Source: SKVR01 sp037441525 (lineage in GTDB: Bacteria; Bacteroidota; Bacteroidia; Bacteroidales; UBA7960). From it: DNA of 31,910 bases. The DNA is taken from assembly GCA_037441525.1 (NCBI GenBank), contig JBBISA010000047.1, positions 1 through 31,910 on the forward strand. The letters are read 5' to 3'. Below the pieces are notes generated by a model that was not told the DNA's origin, searched no databases, and worked only from the letters and a program-made list of their open reading frames with translations. A program made the position numbers and the translations under genes. Below are positions 1-6,847 of the stretch, one piece after another; positions within the stretch are counted from its first letter, which is position 1, and each line of letters starts with the position of its first letter.

Positions 1-60
1 GGGAAGGGAGGTTTAATTACCTTCTTTCTCTATTTTTTTATCGGACAATAGTGTTAAAGA

Positions 61-1680
61 ATGATAAACAAACAAGAAGATAACCTTCAGACTTACAACT
101 GGCAGGCAGAAACACTGCCCGGAACTGATACTATACTGGATGTATTCCAAATTCTGCATCGAAACATTTCTCATGTGTTCTGGATTTTTGACCTTATCAA
201 ACAACAATACCTTTACATTAGCCCCTCGGTGTTTAAGCTGCGGGGCCTTACTGTAGAGGAGGCCATGAAGGAAACCATGGCCCAGTCGTTGTACAAAGAC
301 GATTATAATTTCATTATGAATCATTTGCAGCCTCGTATTTCCCATTTTGAAAATGGGGATGATTCTATGAAGTCGATGACAGGAGAATATCGGCATCCCC
401 ATAAAGACGGGCACCTGGTTTGGGTAGAAATATCATCGACCCTGATTAAAAACGACCAGGGCAAAGTTGACAGGATAATTGGCATATCAAGAGAAATTAC
501 CAGAAAAAAATCTGAACGGCAATTACAACGCGACACACAGAGCCTGTTTGAGACTGTGTTTAATTTTACGGGTATTGGTATTGCACTCATCAACGAAGAT
601 GGTTCCTTTGTAAATGTAAACAAAGGTTTTTGTAAAATGATAGGATATCCAAGAGGATATGTTATGGAGAAGAGTTTTTTCAATTTTGTTGTACCCGGCG
701 ATATTGAATGTATACATGAAATCTTTGATACCACCCACCACGCCAAAAACTTTGAAAAGCAGAGCGAAATCAGACTGATTAATATTCATGGGCAAATAAT
801 CTGGGGATTGATAAACATTACAGGGGTTAAATCGCTCAAAGAAAACCGGATGAGATGGGTAATACAAATTCAGGAAACTACTGAACGAAAAAAGGCCGAA
901 GAAACCATAAAACTACTTAATACCGACCTTCAGTTAAAAAACAGGGAAATGGAACAACTTGTTTATGTTACAAGTCATGACCTGCGCTCTCCTCTGGTAA
1001 ACATAAAAGGTTTTAGCGGCGAATTGATGGTAAGTTTTTCACAACTCACACGGATACTTGCTGAAATTGCCCCAGAAGAAAAACAAAATATCATACAGCA
1101 ACTTTTCAATGAAATCAATGAATCGTTCGATTATATCTATGCAAGTGTGAAAAAGATGGACCGTCTGCTGCGTGGACTACTGGATTTCAGCAGATTGGGT
1201 AAACAAATAAAGGCACCTTCCATGCTTAATATGAATCAGATTGTTGCCGATGTTATTAAAATCAACGAATTTCAGATTAAAAACCAAGGAATATCCATAA
1301 CCACGCACAAATTGCCCGATTGCTGGGGCAGCGAAGATCTTATTAATCAGGTTTTTTCAAACCTTTTGGGAAATTCTGTTAAGTATCTTGAAAAAAATCG
1401 TCCTGGAAAAATTACCATTTCAGGACGTACCGATGGCAATTATTCGGTATATTGTATTGAAGACAATGGAGTTGGTATAAACCCCAGGTTTCATGACAAG
1501 ATTTTCGAACTGTTTTATCGGTTGAACCCCGAAAGGAATGAAGGTGACGGATTAGGACTTCCAACAGTAAAAAAAATCATGGAATTAAGCTCAGGCAAAA
1601 TAGAATTAGATAGCTCAGAGGGAAAGGGTACCAGATTTTTTATTTATTTGCCCAACAAGGAAAAAGCAGATAGAGGTTAA
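61..1680 (+). CDS. PAS-PAS sensor histidine kinase
   Basis: A 539-residue cytosolic sensor kinase of a two-component system; no membrane segment or signal peptide is visible. Two PAS domains with PAC-like ends lie at about residues 30-150 and 160-278 (endings ISREITRKK and IQETTERKK), then a coiled-coil linker. The HisKA domain carries SHDLRSP with phosphoacceptor H306. The HATPase_c domain (about 395-531) has the N box (N434/N438), G1 box EDNGVGI and G2 box DGLGL. All kinase catalytic motifs are intact, so it should autophosphorylate. The ligand of the PAS domains cannot be read from sequence. The ATG at 61 is the first good start, but the window begins only 60 bases upstream. The nearby minus-strand NarL-type regulator is a possible partner, though it is transcribed separately, and kinases with a HisKA/SHDLRSP phosphoacceptor are not the classical NarX-type partners of NarL regulators. 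Confidence 0.93.
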   Translation: MINKQEDNLQTYNWQAETLPGTDTILDVFQILHRNISHVFWIFDLIKQQYLYISPSVFKLRGLTVEEAMKETMAQSLYKDDYNFIMNHLQPRISHFENGDDSMKSMTGEYRHPHKDGHLVWVEISSTLIKNDQGKVDRIIGISREITRKKSERQLQRDTQSLFETVFNFTGIGIALINEDGSFVNVNKGFCKMIGYPRGYVMEKSFFNFVVPGDIECIHEIFDTTHHAKNFEKQSEIRLINIHGQIIWGLINITGVKSLKENRMRWVIQIQETTERKKAEETIKLLNTDLQLKNREMEQLVYVTSHDLRSPLVNIKGFSGELMVSFSQLTRILAEIAPEEKQNIIQQLFNEINESFDYIYASVKKMDRLLRGLLDFSRLGKQIKAPSMLNMNQIVADVIKINEFQIKNQGISITTHKLPDCWGSEDLINQVFSNLLGNSVKYLEKNRPGKITISGRTDGNYSVYCIEDNGVGINPRFHDKIFELFYRLNPERNEGDGLGLPTVKKIMELSSGKIELDSSEGKGTRFFIYLPNKEKADRG

Positions 1681-1697
1681 ACCTTATCTGCTTTTCA
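1661..1697 (+). terminator. Hairpin terminator overlapping the kinase stop codon
   Basis: GCAGATA (1666-1672) pairs with TATCTGC (1685-1691), extended by AAAA/TTTT on the outside and AGGT/ACCT inside. The stop codon TAA (1678-1680) sits in the loop, and TTTT follows the stem. It is near-symmetric and could work on both strands. It fits an intrinsic terminator for the kinase gene. Confidence 0.7.
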
Positions 1698-1740
1698 GTT
1701 TTGTTAATCATGAATTGATTCAACAAAACATTACAAACCC

Positions 1741-1830
1741 AAAAACAAAAACAAAAACAAAACAAACAAAAACAAACAAAAACAAACAAAAACAAAAACA
1801 AACAATCAAAACAAACTAATCAAACAAACC
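1741..1830. repeat. AAC/AAAAAC simple-sequence repeat
   Basis: About 90 bases built almost only of A and C on the plus strand, in irregular units AAAAAC, AAAC and AAAACAAAC, becoming less regular after about 1800. It lies just beyond the 3' end of the minus-strand pseudo-receiver gene and after the kinase terminator. It has no spacer structure and no coding potential. It is likely slippage-prone. Confidence 0.85.
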
Positions 1831-1846
1831 TATGATATGGTGTGTG

Positions 1847-2170
1847 TTATACTTCTAAATTCATTGTTACGCGTTGTATCTTCTGAAGGATGATCTCTAT
1901 GTCGTCATCCAGATTTATCTGAGCAATTTTAATATCAGGAAATCTGTTGAGTAAATAGCCCATCAGTTGATGACTAAAACGGTCGGTTATCATTGGGCCT
2001 AAAACAACCAGATCGTGGGGAATCTGCTCAATAAGGCTACATAAATGGTTGTATTTGATGGCTTTACCAACAACTTGTAGTGAGGGGCTGCCTTTAAGTA
2101 TTTCGATAATACCATTTAACATGATATCACTGCTTTCGGCGATTATGATTCGGGTGTCAATCATGTCCAT
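1847..2170 (-). CDS. Degenerate receiver-like protein (pseudo-receiver, no HTH)
   Basis: A 107-residue protein resembling the start of NarL/FixJ regulators (TRIIIAESSDIMLNGI at residues 6-21, where families have IIIADDHxxxxxGL). The acidic pair is reduced to E12-S13. The phosphoacceptor position has become glycine (HDLVVLG58), and the conserved Ser/Thr and Lys cannot be found. It ends where a receiver would end and has no LuxR-type helix-turn-helix; what follows is the AAC repeat. Inferred role: a phosphorylation-independent receiver that binds a partner, or a decaying regulator. The open frame is uninterrupted. ATG at 2170 is used; M3 (2164) is an alternative. A canonical regulator lies upstream on the same strand. 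Confidence 0.6.
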   Translation of the reverse strand: MDMIDTRIIIAESSDIMLNGIIEILKGSPSLQVVGKAIKYNHLCSLIEQIPHDLVVLGPMITDRFSHQLMGYLLNRFPDIKIAQINLDDDIEIILQKIQRVTMNLEV

Positions 2171-2181
2171 TAAATTTTAAT

Positions 2182-2189
2182 CAAATTTA
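2182..2189 (-). promoter_or_regulatory. Possible -7 box (TAAATTTG) for the pseudo-receiver gene
   Basis: The minus strand reads TAAATTTG, matching the Bacteroidota -7 consensus TAnnTTTG. It is 12 bases from the ATG at 2170, which would leave a very short leader. No convincing -33 TTTG is placed upstream, so this may be chance. Confidence 0.25.
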
Positions 2190-2494
2190 CATCCTGACAG
2201 CCAAGGAGAAAACCGTAATTTTACTCGAAATTTATTAGTGATATACTGATTTTTGACCCGTATAAATAACTGTCTTGAAATTGTAATTATATGATAATCT
2301 AATTCTTGCCTATTGCAGAATTTCGGTTATTCGTATTCAATTTTCCTTCAAAAGTCTCCTTCAAGTAAAAAAGTGCCCCCCTTATTGCCCCTACCTTAAA
2401 AATACCCAAGTCGACATTGTAACCCAGGTTGAGTATGATAATATTTGATTAATGAATGTATTATGATTCTTATCTGCTAATAAGTTGAAGGGAC
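2190..2494. other. Intergenic stretch without recognisable gene
   Basis: An AT-rich region between the pseudo-receiver gene and the terminator of the NarL-type regulator. I see no open frame with family-like composition, no RNA gene and no repeat. It may hold the promoter of the pseudo-receiver gene. Confidence 0.6.
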
Positions 2495-2526
2495 AAAAAA
2501 ACCGGCTGTTTTGATAATCAGCCGGT
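2495..2526 (-). terminator. Rho-independent terminator of the NarL-type regulator
   Basis: On the minus strand ACCGGCTG (2526-2519) pairs with CAGCCGGT (2508-2501) around a ten-base loop, followed directly by six T residues (A-run 2495-2500 on the plus strand). It sits 24 bases past the stop of the regulator gene. Confidence 0.88.
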
Positions 2527-2549
2527 CAATATTTTTGGATGTAAAACAG

Positions 2550-3200
2550 CTATATTTCTATAATGCGGTTTTTAATGGCAAACTTGATGAGTTCTACCGA
2601 GTTCTTCATGTTAGTTTTTTGCAGGATATGGTTTTTGTGCGATTCGATGGTTCGTACACTCAAAAACAATTTATCGGCAATTTCAGAATTATTAAACCCT
2701 TCGGCAAATAATTGTAAAACTTCGAGTTCACGACGGGTTAACTGCGGTAAAATTGTATCGTCCTGTTGCCTTTTGCTGGCATAATTCTTAACTATTTCAT
2801 CGGAAATGGTTGAGTGGAAATAATTTTTACCTCTGAATACGGTTGTAATGGCTTCAACCAGTTCTTCTGATGAAACATCCTTGGGTACATACCCATCGGC
2901 GCCTGCATCAATAGCTTCAGATATATTGTTATAATCTGAATGCATTGATAAAATCAACACTTTAATTCCTTCATATTTCTTTTTAACGGCTGCAGTTAGT
3001 TGAATACCCGACATTTCGGGCATGCTAATATCAACAAGCATCACATCGGGTTTTTCTCTTTTCAATAAGGTAAGAGCATCTTTTCCGCTGTGGGCAACTC
3101 CAACAACTTCAATACTTTTGGCACCCCTTAAGAATAATCCGATGCAATCCGTAACGAGCTTATGATCGTCAACAATTATCACTTGTATAGTGTCTGCCAT
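2550..3200 (-). CDS. NarL/FixJ family response regulator
   Basis: A 216-residue two-domain transcription regulator. The receiver domain (about 5-122) has the acidic pair D11-D12, phosphoacceptor D57 in MLVDISMPEMSG, S85 and K107, all canonical. The LuxR-type helix-turn-helix (about 152-212) has LTRRELEVLQLFAEG and the recognition helix around SVRTIESHKN. It should dimerise and bind DNA after phosphorylation. The cognate kinase may be the PAS kinase at the start of the window, but this is not shown by co-transcription. The start ATG gives MADTIQVIIVDDH, the usual spacing. A clear terminator follows it. The target genes cannot be told from the sequence. Confidence 0.95.
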   Translation of the reverse strand: MADTIQVIIVDDHKLVTDCIGLFLRGAKSIEVVGVAHSGKDALTLLKREKPDVMLVDISMPEMSGIQLTAAVKKKYEGIKVLILSMHSDYNNISEAIDAGADGYVPKDVSSEELVEAITTVFRGKNYFHSTISDEIVKNYASKRQQDDTILPQLTRRELEVLQLFAEGFNNSEIADKLFLSVRTIESHKNHILQKTNMKNSVELIKFAIKNRIIEI

Positions 3201-3343
3201 CTGCGTCTTGGTTTTTCTAAATACTGCCGTGGTTTTGGGTGTGTTCTGGGAAAAAATTCATCCCTATTTGCTACAAATTAACGACAAGTTTAGGAAAAAT
3301 ACAAAATATTTTTTCAATCTATCTAAAATGATAACTTGTCTGC

Positions 3344-4102
3344 CTAAGGTTTCCGGTGAATGAGCCCCACAGTTGCCTGTGCAGTTGCCTTTACCACCAA
3401 CTCATCAATGTTCACATGTTCAGGCAAATTAACACAAAACTCCACACAATTTGCTATATCTAAAGCTGTTAAAGGTTCGAATCCTTTGTATATACTTTTG
3501 GCCTTGTTTTCATCCCCTTTAAACCTTACCAGCGAAAATTCGGTTTCGGCAGCACCGGGGGCAATCAATGTTACTTTTATGTTATCAGCCACCAGTTCCA
3601 TCCGCATGGCCTTCGATAAACTGGCCACCGCGTGTTTTGTGGCACAGTAAACATTCCCTTTGGGATATACCTCTGCACCTGCAATGCTTCCAATGTTTAT
3701 TATGTGGCCGTGCCCTCTCTGTTTCATACCTGGAATAACAGCCCGGCTCACATAGAGCAATCCCTTTACATTAGTGTCGATCATCTGGTCCCAGTCATCC
3801 ATATCCCCATCGGCGAGTTCACTGAGCCCTGCTGCCAGCCCGGCATTATTAATTAAAAGATTGATGTTGCCGAAATTTTCAGGAATTGAGCCAATCGCAT
3901 TTATTACCCCGGTCCGGTCTCTTACATCGAAAATTAACGGAAGACATTCGACATTAAACTCGTGTGAAAGTTTTGAACAGAGTTCTTCAATTCTTCCCGA
4001 ACGACGGGCATTCAATATAAGATTAAAACCGTTTTTGGCCAGAATTTCGGCACATGCATAACCAATCCCACTACTCGCGCCTGTGACTAATGCTGTTTTC
4101 AT
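3344..4102 (-). CDS. SDR family NAD(P)-dependent oxidoreductase
   Basis: A 252-residue classical short-chain dehydrogenase/reductase. The cofactor-binding motif TGASSGIG is at residues 7-14 and NNAG at 85-88. The catalytic tetrad is N111, S139, Y152 and K156 (YCATK). Arginines R33 and R34 after the second strand suggest NADP(H) preference. The general pattern (ITLIAPG-type strand, EF...R...GD loop) resembles the YdfG/serine or 3-hydroxy acid dehydrogenase subgroup, but substrate cannot be assigned. No partner gene is adjacent: the next minus-strand gene downstream is the receiver regulator and the one upstream encodes a membrane protein 97 bases away. Confidence 0.93.
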   Translation of the reverse strand: MKTALVTGASSGIGYACAEILAKNGFNLILNARRSGRIEELCSKLSHEFNVECLPLIFDVRDRTGVINAIGSIPENFGNINLLINNAGLAAGLSELADGDMDDWDQMIDTNVKGLLYVSRAVIPGMKQRGHGHIINIGSIAGAEVYPKGNVYCATKHAVASLSKAMRMELVADNIKVTLIAPGAAETEFSLVRFKGDENKAKSIYKGFEPLTALDIANCVEFCVNLPEHVNIDELVVKATAQATVGLIHRKP

Positions 4103-4166
4103 TTGTTTGCATTTTAATTATACGAGGTTTTTTTTTCTGGCAAAGGTGTGGATTTTTAGGGTAATA

Positions 4167-4174
4167 CAAATTTA
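4167..4174 (-). promoter_or_regulatory. Possible -7 box (TAAATTTG) for the SDR gene
   Basis: The minus strand reads TAAATTTG, a match to TAnnTTTG, 64 bases before the SDR start. A matching -33 TTTG was not found at the usual spacing, so support is the single box and its location between two genes. Confidence 0.3.
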
Positions 4175-4199
4175 ATTTCTGCATAAACCTGTGCCAGGC

Positions 4200-5525
4200 T
4201 TAAAATTTATTATTTCTGGTTGATATAAAGGGCAGCCTAAGCCTGGGCAAATATGCAGTGTGTATAATAATGAACCAAAGAAACGGTAATGCAGGAATTC
4301 TATACCTTACCATTCCACCATGAGCAACGGTTACCATCCCTATCAATCCGAGCAGTAGAATTACAAACCAAAGTGCTGACCACTTAAGGTTTATATGGTT
4401 AGCATACCCTTTTTTGGCTGATAATAAGCTATATAGAATGATGGCTGCTATAAAAAAGTTTTCCAAGGCAGCCATCAGAGTAACCGGCGAATAGGCTTCG
4501 AACAGGTGTGGGCGGGTTAAAGAATGCCATAGTCCTGAAGGGAAAGCCTTTGCAAAATCCCAAAGGGTTGGTTTAAGCAGATCAGTTTGAATGAGACTAC
4601 CGGCATCATAATAGATTGATTGTGCGATAAAATCATTTTGTTTGGCTGCTATTATCGTCAAAATATTATACTTCGGAAAAATTTGCCCCAATAGCAATGT
4701 AACGATAGCAATCCCTGCAAGCAGCAGAATCAATCTAAGATTGAAATACACAGCTCCGGAATTCTTCCAAAGATAAAACCCTGTTAAACAGGGCAACCAC
4801 AAATAGAAAGTGTAGGGTTTAAGCAAAATTAGCAGCCATGTATATGCAAGAAGTAAAAAAATAAGCTTCGGCCATTGTTTGCGGGTAGCGTATCTTAATC
4901 CATCGAGGTAAAAATTCCAGAAACCGAAGGCCCAAATAAGCAATCCTTCTTTAAGCACCCCGGAACCCCAGAAGAGCAAGCCGGGAAACAGAAAAATACC
5001 CGGAGCAAGCCATTGTATTTTTTCAGCATGGCCATACCTTCTAAAAAAACCAAGCAATGCTATCAATCCACTGAAAGAAAGAAAATTGATAAATACACTA
5101 TGAACCTGAATGTAACCCATAGAGAATAATGATACCAAAGCATTAAATCTGATTACCAAACGGTTGTCGTTGTATAATACCGATTCCCAGGGTCGTACCC
5201 AATGGCCCATTTGAGAGTAATATCTATCAAGGTGCGGAGTTGCTGCATCAATACCGGTTACCATTCTTAAATAATCGGGAACTGAGTTGGGAAGTGCCGA
5301 GAAAATAACTCTTCCATCGTTGAAATACTTATAAATATCAGCAAATTCAGTCTCGGTGTAGTAATATGTGTAGATAAAAACAAGAATGGCCCCCGAAATA
5401 ACCTTGAGCACAAAAAAGAACAGAAGCCACCTTACAGATAAACCTGAAACCCTGCTAAAAAAAGGAACCTTTGCAATGATACCTGAAAATATCAGAACAT
5501 AAAACAATACAACCAATAATTCCAT
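4200..5525 (-). CDS. Polytopic inner-membrane protein, possibly GT-C-like
   Basis: A 441-residue hydrophobic protein with roughly ten to twelve predicted membrane segments (for example residues 1-20, 32-56, 150-170, 215-240, 265-285, 350-370, 385-405 and 410-430). The first large loop is rich in aromatic and acidic residues (ADIYKYFNDG at about 62-71), and a mid-protein LFWGSGVLKEGL motif (about 184-195) recalls conserved motifs of polysaccharide-polymerase or EpsG-like membrane proteins, where this type of signature follows a membrane helix. A short positively charged tail ends the protein. A role in glycan or lipid-linked sugar handling is an inference. There are no glycosyltransferase genes beside it. 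I do not recognise a precise family. Confidence 0.75.
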   Translation of the reverse strand: MELLVVLFYVLIFSGIIAKVPFFSRVSGLSVRWLLFFFVLKVISGAILVFIYTYYYTETEFADIYKYFNDGRVIFSALPNSVPDYLRMVTGIDAATPHLDRYYSQMGHWVRPWESVLYNDNRLVIRFNALVSLFSMGYIQVHSVFINFLSFSGLIALLGFFRRYGHAEKIQWLAPGIFLFPGLLFWGSGVLKEGLLIWAFGFWNFYLDGLRYATRKQWPKLIFLLLAYTWLLILLKPYTFYLWLPCLTGFYLWKNSGAVYFNLRLILLLAGIAIVTLLLGQIFPKYNILTIIAAKQNDFIAQSIYYDAGSLIQTDLLKPTLWDFAKAFPSGLWHSLTRPHLFEAYSPVTLMAALENFFIAAIILYSLLSAKKGYANHINLKWSALWFVILLLGLIGMVTVAHGGMVRYRIPALPFLWFIIIHTAYLPRLRLPFISTRNNKF

Positions 5526-5540
5526 TCCTTAAAATTTGGG

Positions 5541-5548
5541 CAAATATA
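5541..5548 (-). promoter_or_regulatory. Possible -7 box (TATATTTG) for the membrane-protein gene
   Basis: The minus strand reads TATATTTG, matching TAnnTTTG, just 16 bases before the ATG at 5525. The leader would be about ten bases or less. There is an ATTG about 26 bases further upstream, too far for the usual spacing. Weak support. Confidence 0.28.
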
Positions 5549-5610
5549 ACCTAATTCTGAACCTTTAGCCAGCCCAATGTGTTAGAGCGGAAAATTATAA
5601 ACCTACATCA

Positions 5611-6252
5611 ATGAAAGTAAAAATTGCCCTGATACAAGCCAGCATCTTTATTTTATTGCTGCAATCGTGCGGCAATGCAAAATCCAATCAATCAGAAGTT
5701 ATCATGGAAAACCCCTCTCAACAGTTGGAAACCGCCACCATAGGTGGTGGCTGTTTCTGGTGCATAGAAGCCATTTTTCAGGAAGTAAAAGGGATTGAAA
5801 ATGCAATAAGCGGCTATAGTGGTGGACACATAAAAAATCCGGCGTATCGCGAGGTTACCAATGGCCGCACCGGACATGCCGAAGTAGTGCAACTCACCTT
5901 TAACCCTGAGGTTATCTCCTACCGCGATATTCTAACCATTTTCTTCCACCTGCACGACCCAACTACTCTAAACCGGCAGGGTGCCGATGTGGGCACTCAG
6001 TACCGATCAGTTATTTTTTATCACAATCCGCAGCAGGAAACCATTGCACGCGATGTATTTGCCGAAATTGACAAATCAGGGCTTTGGAAAGACCCGCTGG
6101 TAACAGAAATATCGCCCCTGACAGCTTTTTACAAGTCAGAAGATTATCATCAGAACTACTTCCGCAATAACCCCAATCAGCTTTATTGCAGCTACGTTAT
6201 AGGGCCCAAAATGACCAAACTCAGGCATCTGTTCAAAGAAAGACTTCACTAA
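5611..6252 (+). CDS. msrA: Peptide-methionine (S)-S-oxide reductase, lipoprotein form
   Basis: A 213-residue MsrA that reduces methionine-S-sulfoxide in proteins. The catalytic motif GGGCFWC is at residues 45-51 with nucleophile C48, followed by family motifs SGYSGG, GHAEVVQL, FFxxHDPTxxNRQGxDVGxQYRS and YHQNYF. A further cysteine lies in the C-terminal part (NQLYCSYV), a usual position for a resolving cysteine. The N-terminus is unusual for cytosolic MsrA: a hydrophobic stretch ends in LLQSC20, a lipobox, and is followed by a polar linker. This predicts a membrane-anchored protein outside the cytoplasm, where it would repair oxidised envelope proteins. It is monocistronic between divergent and co-directional genes, and a hairpin follows its stop. 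Confidence 0.95.
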   Translation: MKVKIALIQASIFILLLQSCGNAKSNQSEVIMENPSQQLETATIGGGCFWCIEAIFQEVKGIENAISGYSGGHIKNPAYREVTNGRTGHAEVVQLTFNPEVISYRDILTIFFHLHDPTTLNRQGADVGTQYRSVIFYHNPQQETIARDVFAEIDKSGLWKDPLVTEISPLTAFYKSEDYHQNYFRNNPNQLYCSYVIGPKMTKLRHLFKERLH

Positions 6253-6278
6253 ACAGGGTTTCTCCTGTTGTGTAATTG

Positions 6279-6350
6279 AACTTTTTTGTCGCACTCATTT
6301 CCCGGTTTATCAAAACCGGCGATATTTGCGACGGAAAAGTTTTCTTTTTT
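6279..6350 (+). terminator. Composite hairpin after msrA, T-rich tail
   Basis: A 15-base outer stem (6279-6293 with 6327-6341, including two G-T pairs) encloses an inner perfect hairpin CCGGTTT/AAACCGG (6302-6308 with 6313-6319). TTTCTTTTTT follows at 6341-6350. It lies 27 bases after the msrA stop and ahead of the next operon. Most simply it is the msrA terminator, but the nested structure is larger than usual. A smaller inverted repeat AACAGG/CCTGTT (6252-6257 with 6264-6269) overlaps the stop codon. Confidence 0.55.
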
Positions 6351-6386
6351 ATTAACACCCTTAACAACTCTGCCTACATATTTTAA

Positions 6387-6394
6387 TAAATTTG
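6387..6394 (+). promoter_or_regulatory. Candidate promoter -7 box (TAAATTTG) of the four-gene zinc-ribbon operon
   Basis: TAAATTTG followed by C matches the Bacteroidota -7 consensus TAnnTTTG. It lies after the msrA hairpin and about 118 bases before the first gene of the operon at 6512, the only such box in this gap. The -33 element is not a clear TTTG. Confidence 0.42.
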
Positions 6395-6511
6395 CATCCG
6401 GTGATCAATAGACTCATATTTTGAGCGGGATTGATTTTTAGTACTTACAACCGGAAGTATCCATTCACTGCAAAAATTATTGGACATCTTCCTTAACAAC
6501 AGGAATACAGG

Positions 6512-6820
6512 ATGGACAAAACAGCAATTTTCGAAGGGTACCTGATCTTTACCCTTATTAACAAAGGATCGAAAAGCGAACGTTTTGCTCCACTATTGTT
6601 GTCGGAAGAGGGCCAGACCTTAGTACTGTATGTCGATGGTGATAACCCCATTGCATGTGAAAGCCTGCAACCTTTTCATAAGACCTATTGCAGTATTTCG
6701 GGAGAGCCAAATCCTGACAGTAAACTTTTAAAAGTTAAAAGTATCAAAACACTGCCCGACCCCTGGTATATGTCAATATCGAACATTGATGAAGATACCG
6801 GCAATTATCCGGTGAAATAG
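6512..6820 (+). CDS. Small OB-fold-like protein, first gene of the zinc-ribbon operon
   Basis: A 102-residue soluble protein of unknown function. It reads as a compact beta-barrel: an N-terminal strand (FEGYLIF), KGSKSE at residues 18-23, a strand pair around LLSEEGQTLVLYV, GDNPI at 43-47, then YCSISG and LLKVKSIKTL. From memory, small bacterial OB-like proteins share a KGSKSE ... G-NP(F/I) ... L ... G pattern; this match is by eye only. It has two cysteines but no CxxC zinc site, signal peptide or membrane segment. It is 27 bases upstream of the C25-like peptidase gene and so probably co-transcribed. Possible roles are a regulator, inhibitor or nucleic-acid/ligand binder of the downstream assembly; this is inference. 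Confidence 0.7.
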   Translation: MDKTAIFEGYLIFTLINKGSKSERFAPLLLSEEGQTLVLYVDGDNPIACESLQPFHKTYCSISGEPNPDSKLLKVKSIKTLPDPWYMSISNIDEDTGNYPVK

Positions 6821-6847
6821 TTTTCCAACACTTATAAAACTTGGCGA

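Noticed and set aside
1741..1830. Possible CRISPR-like array
   Set aside because: There are no spacers or conserved repeat length; it is a simple-sequence tract.
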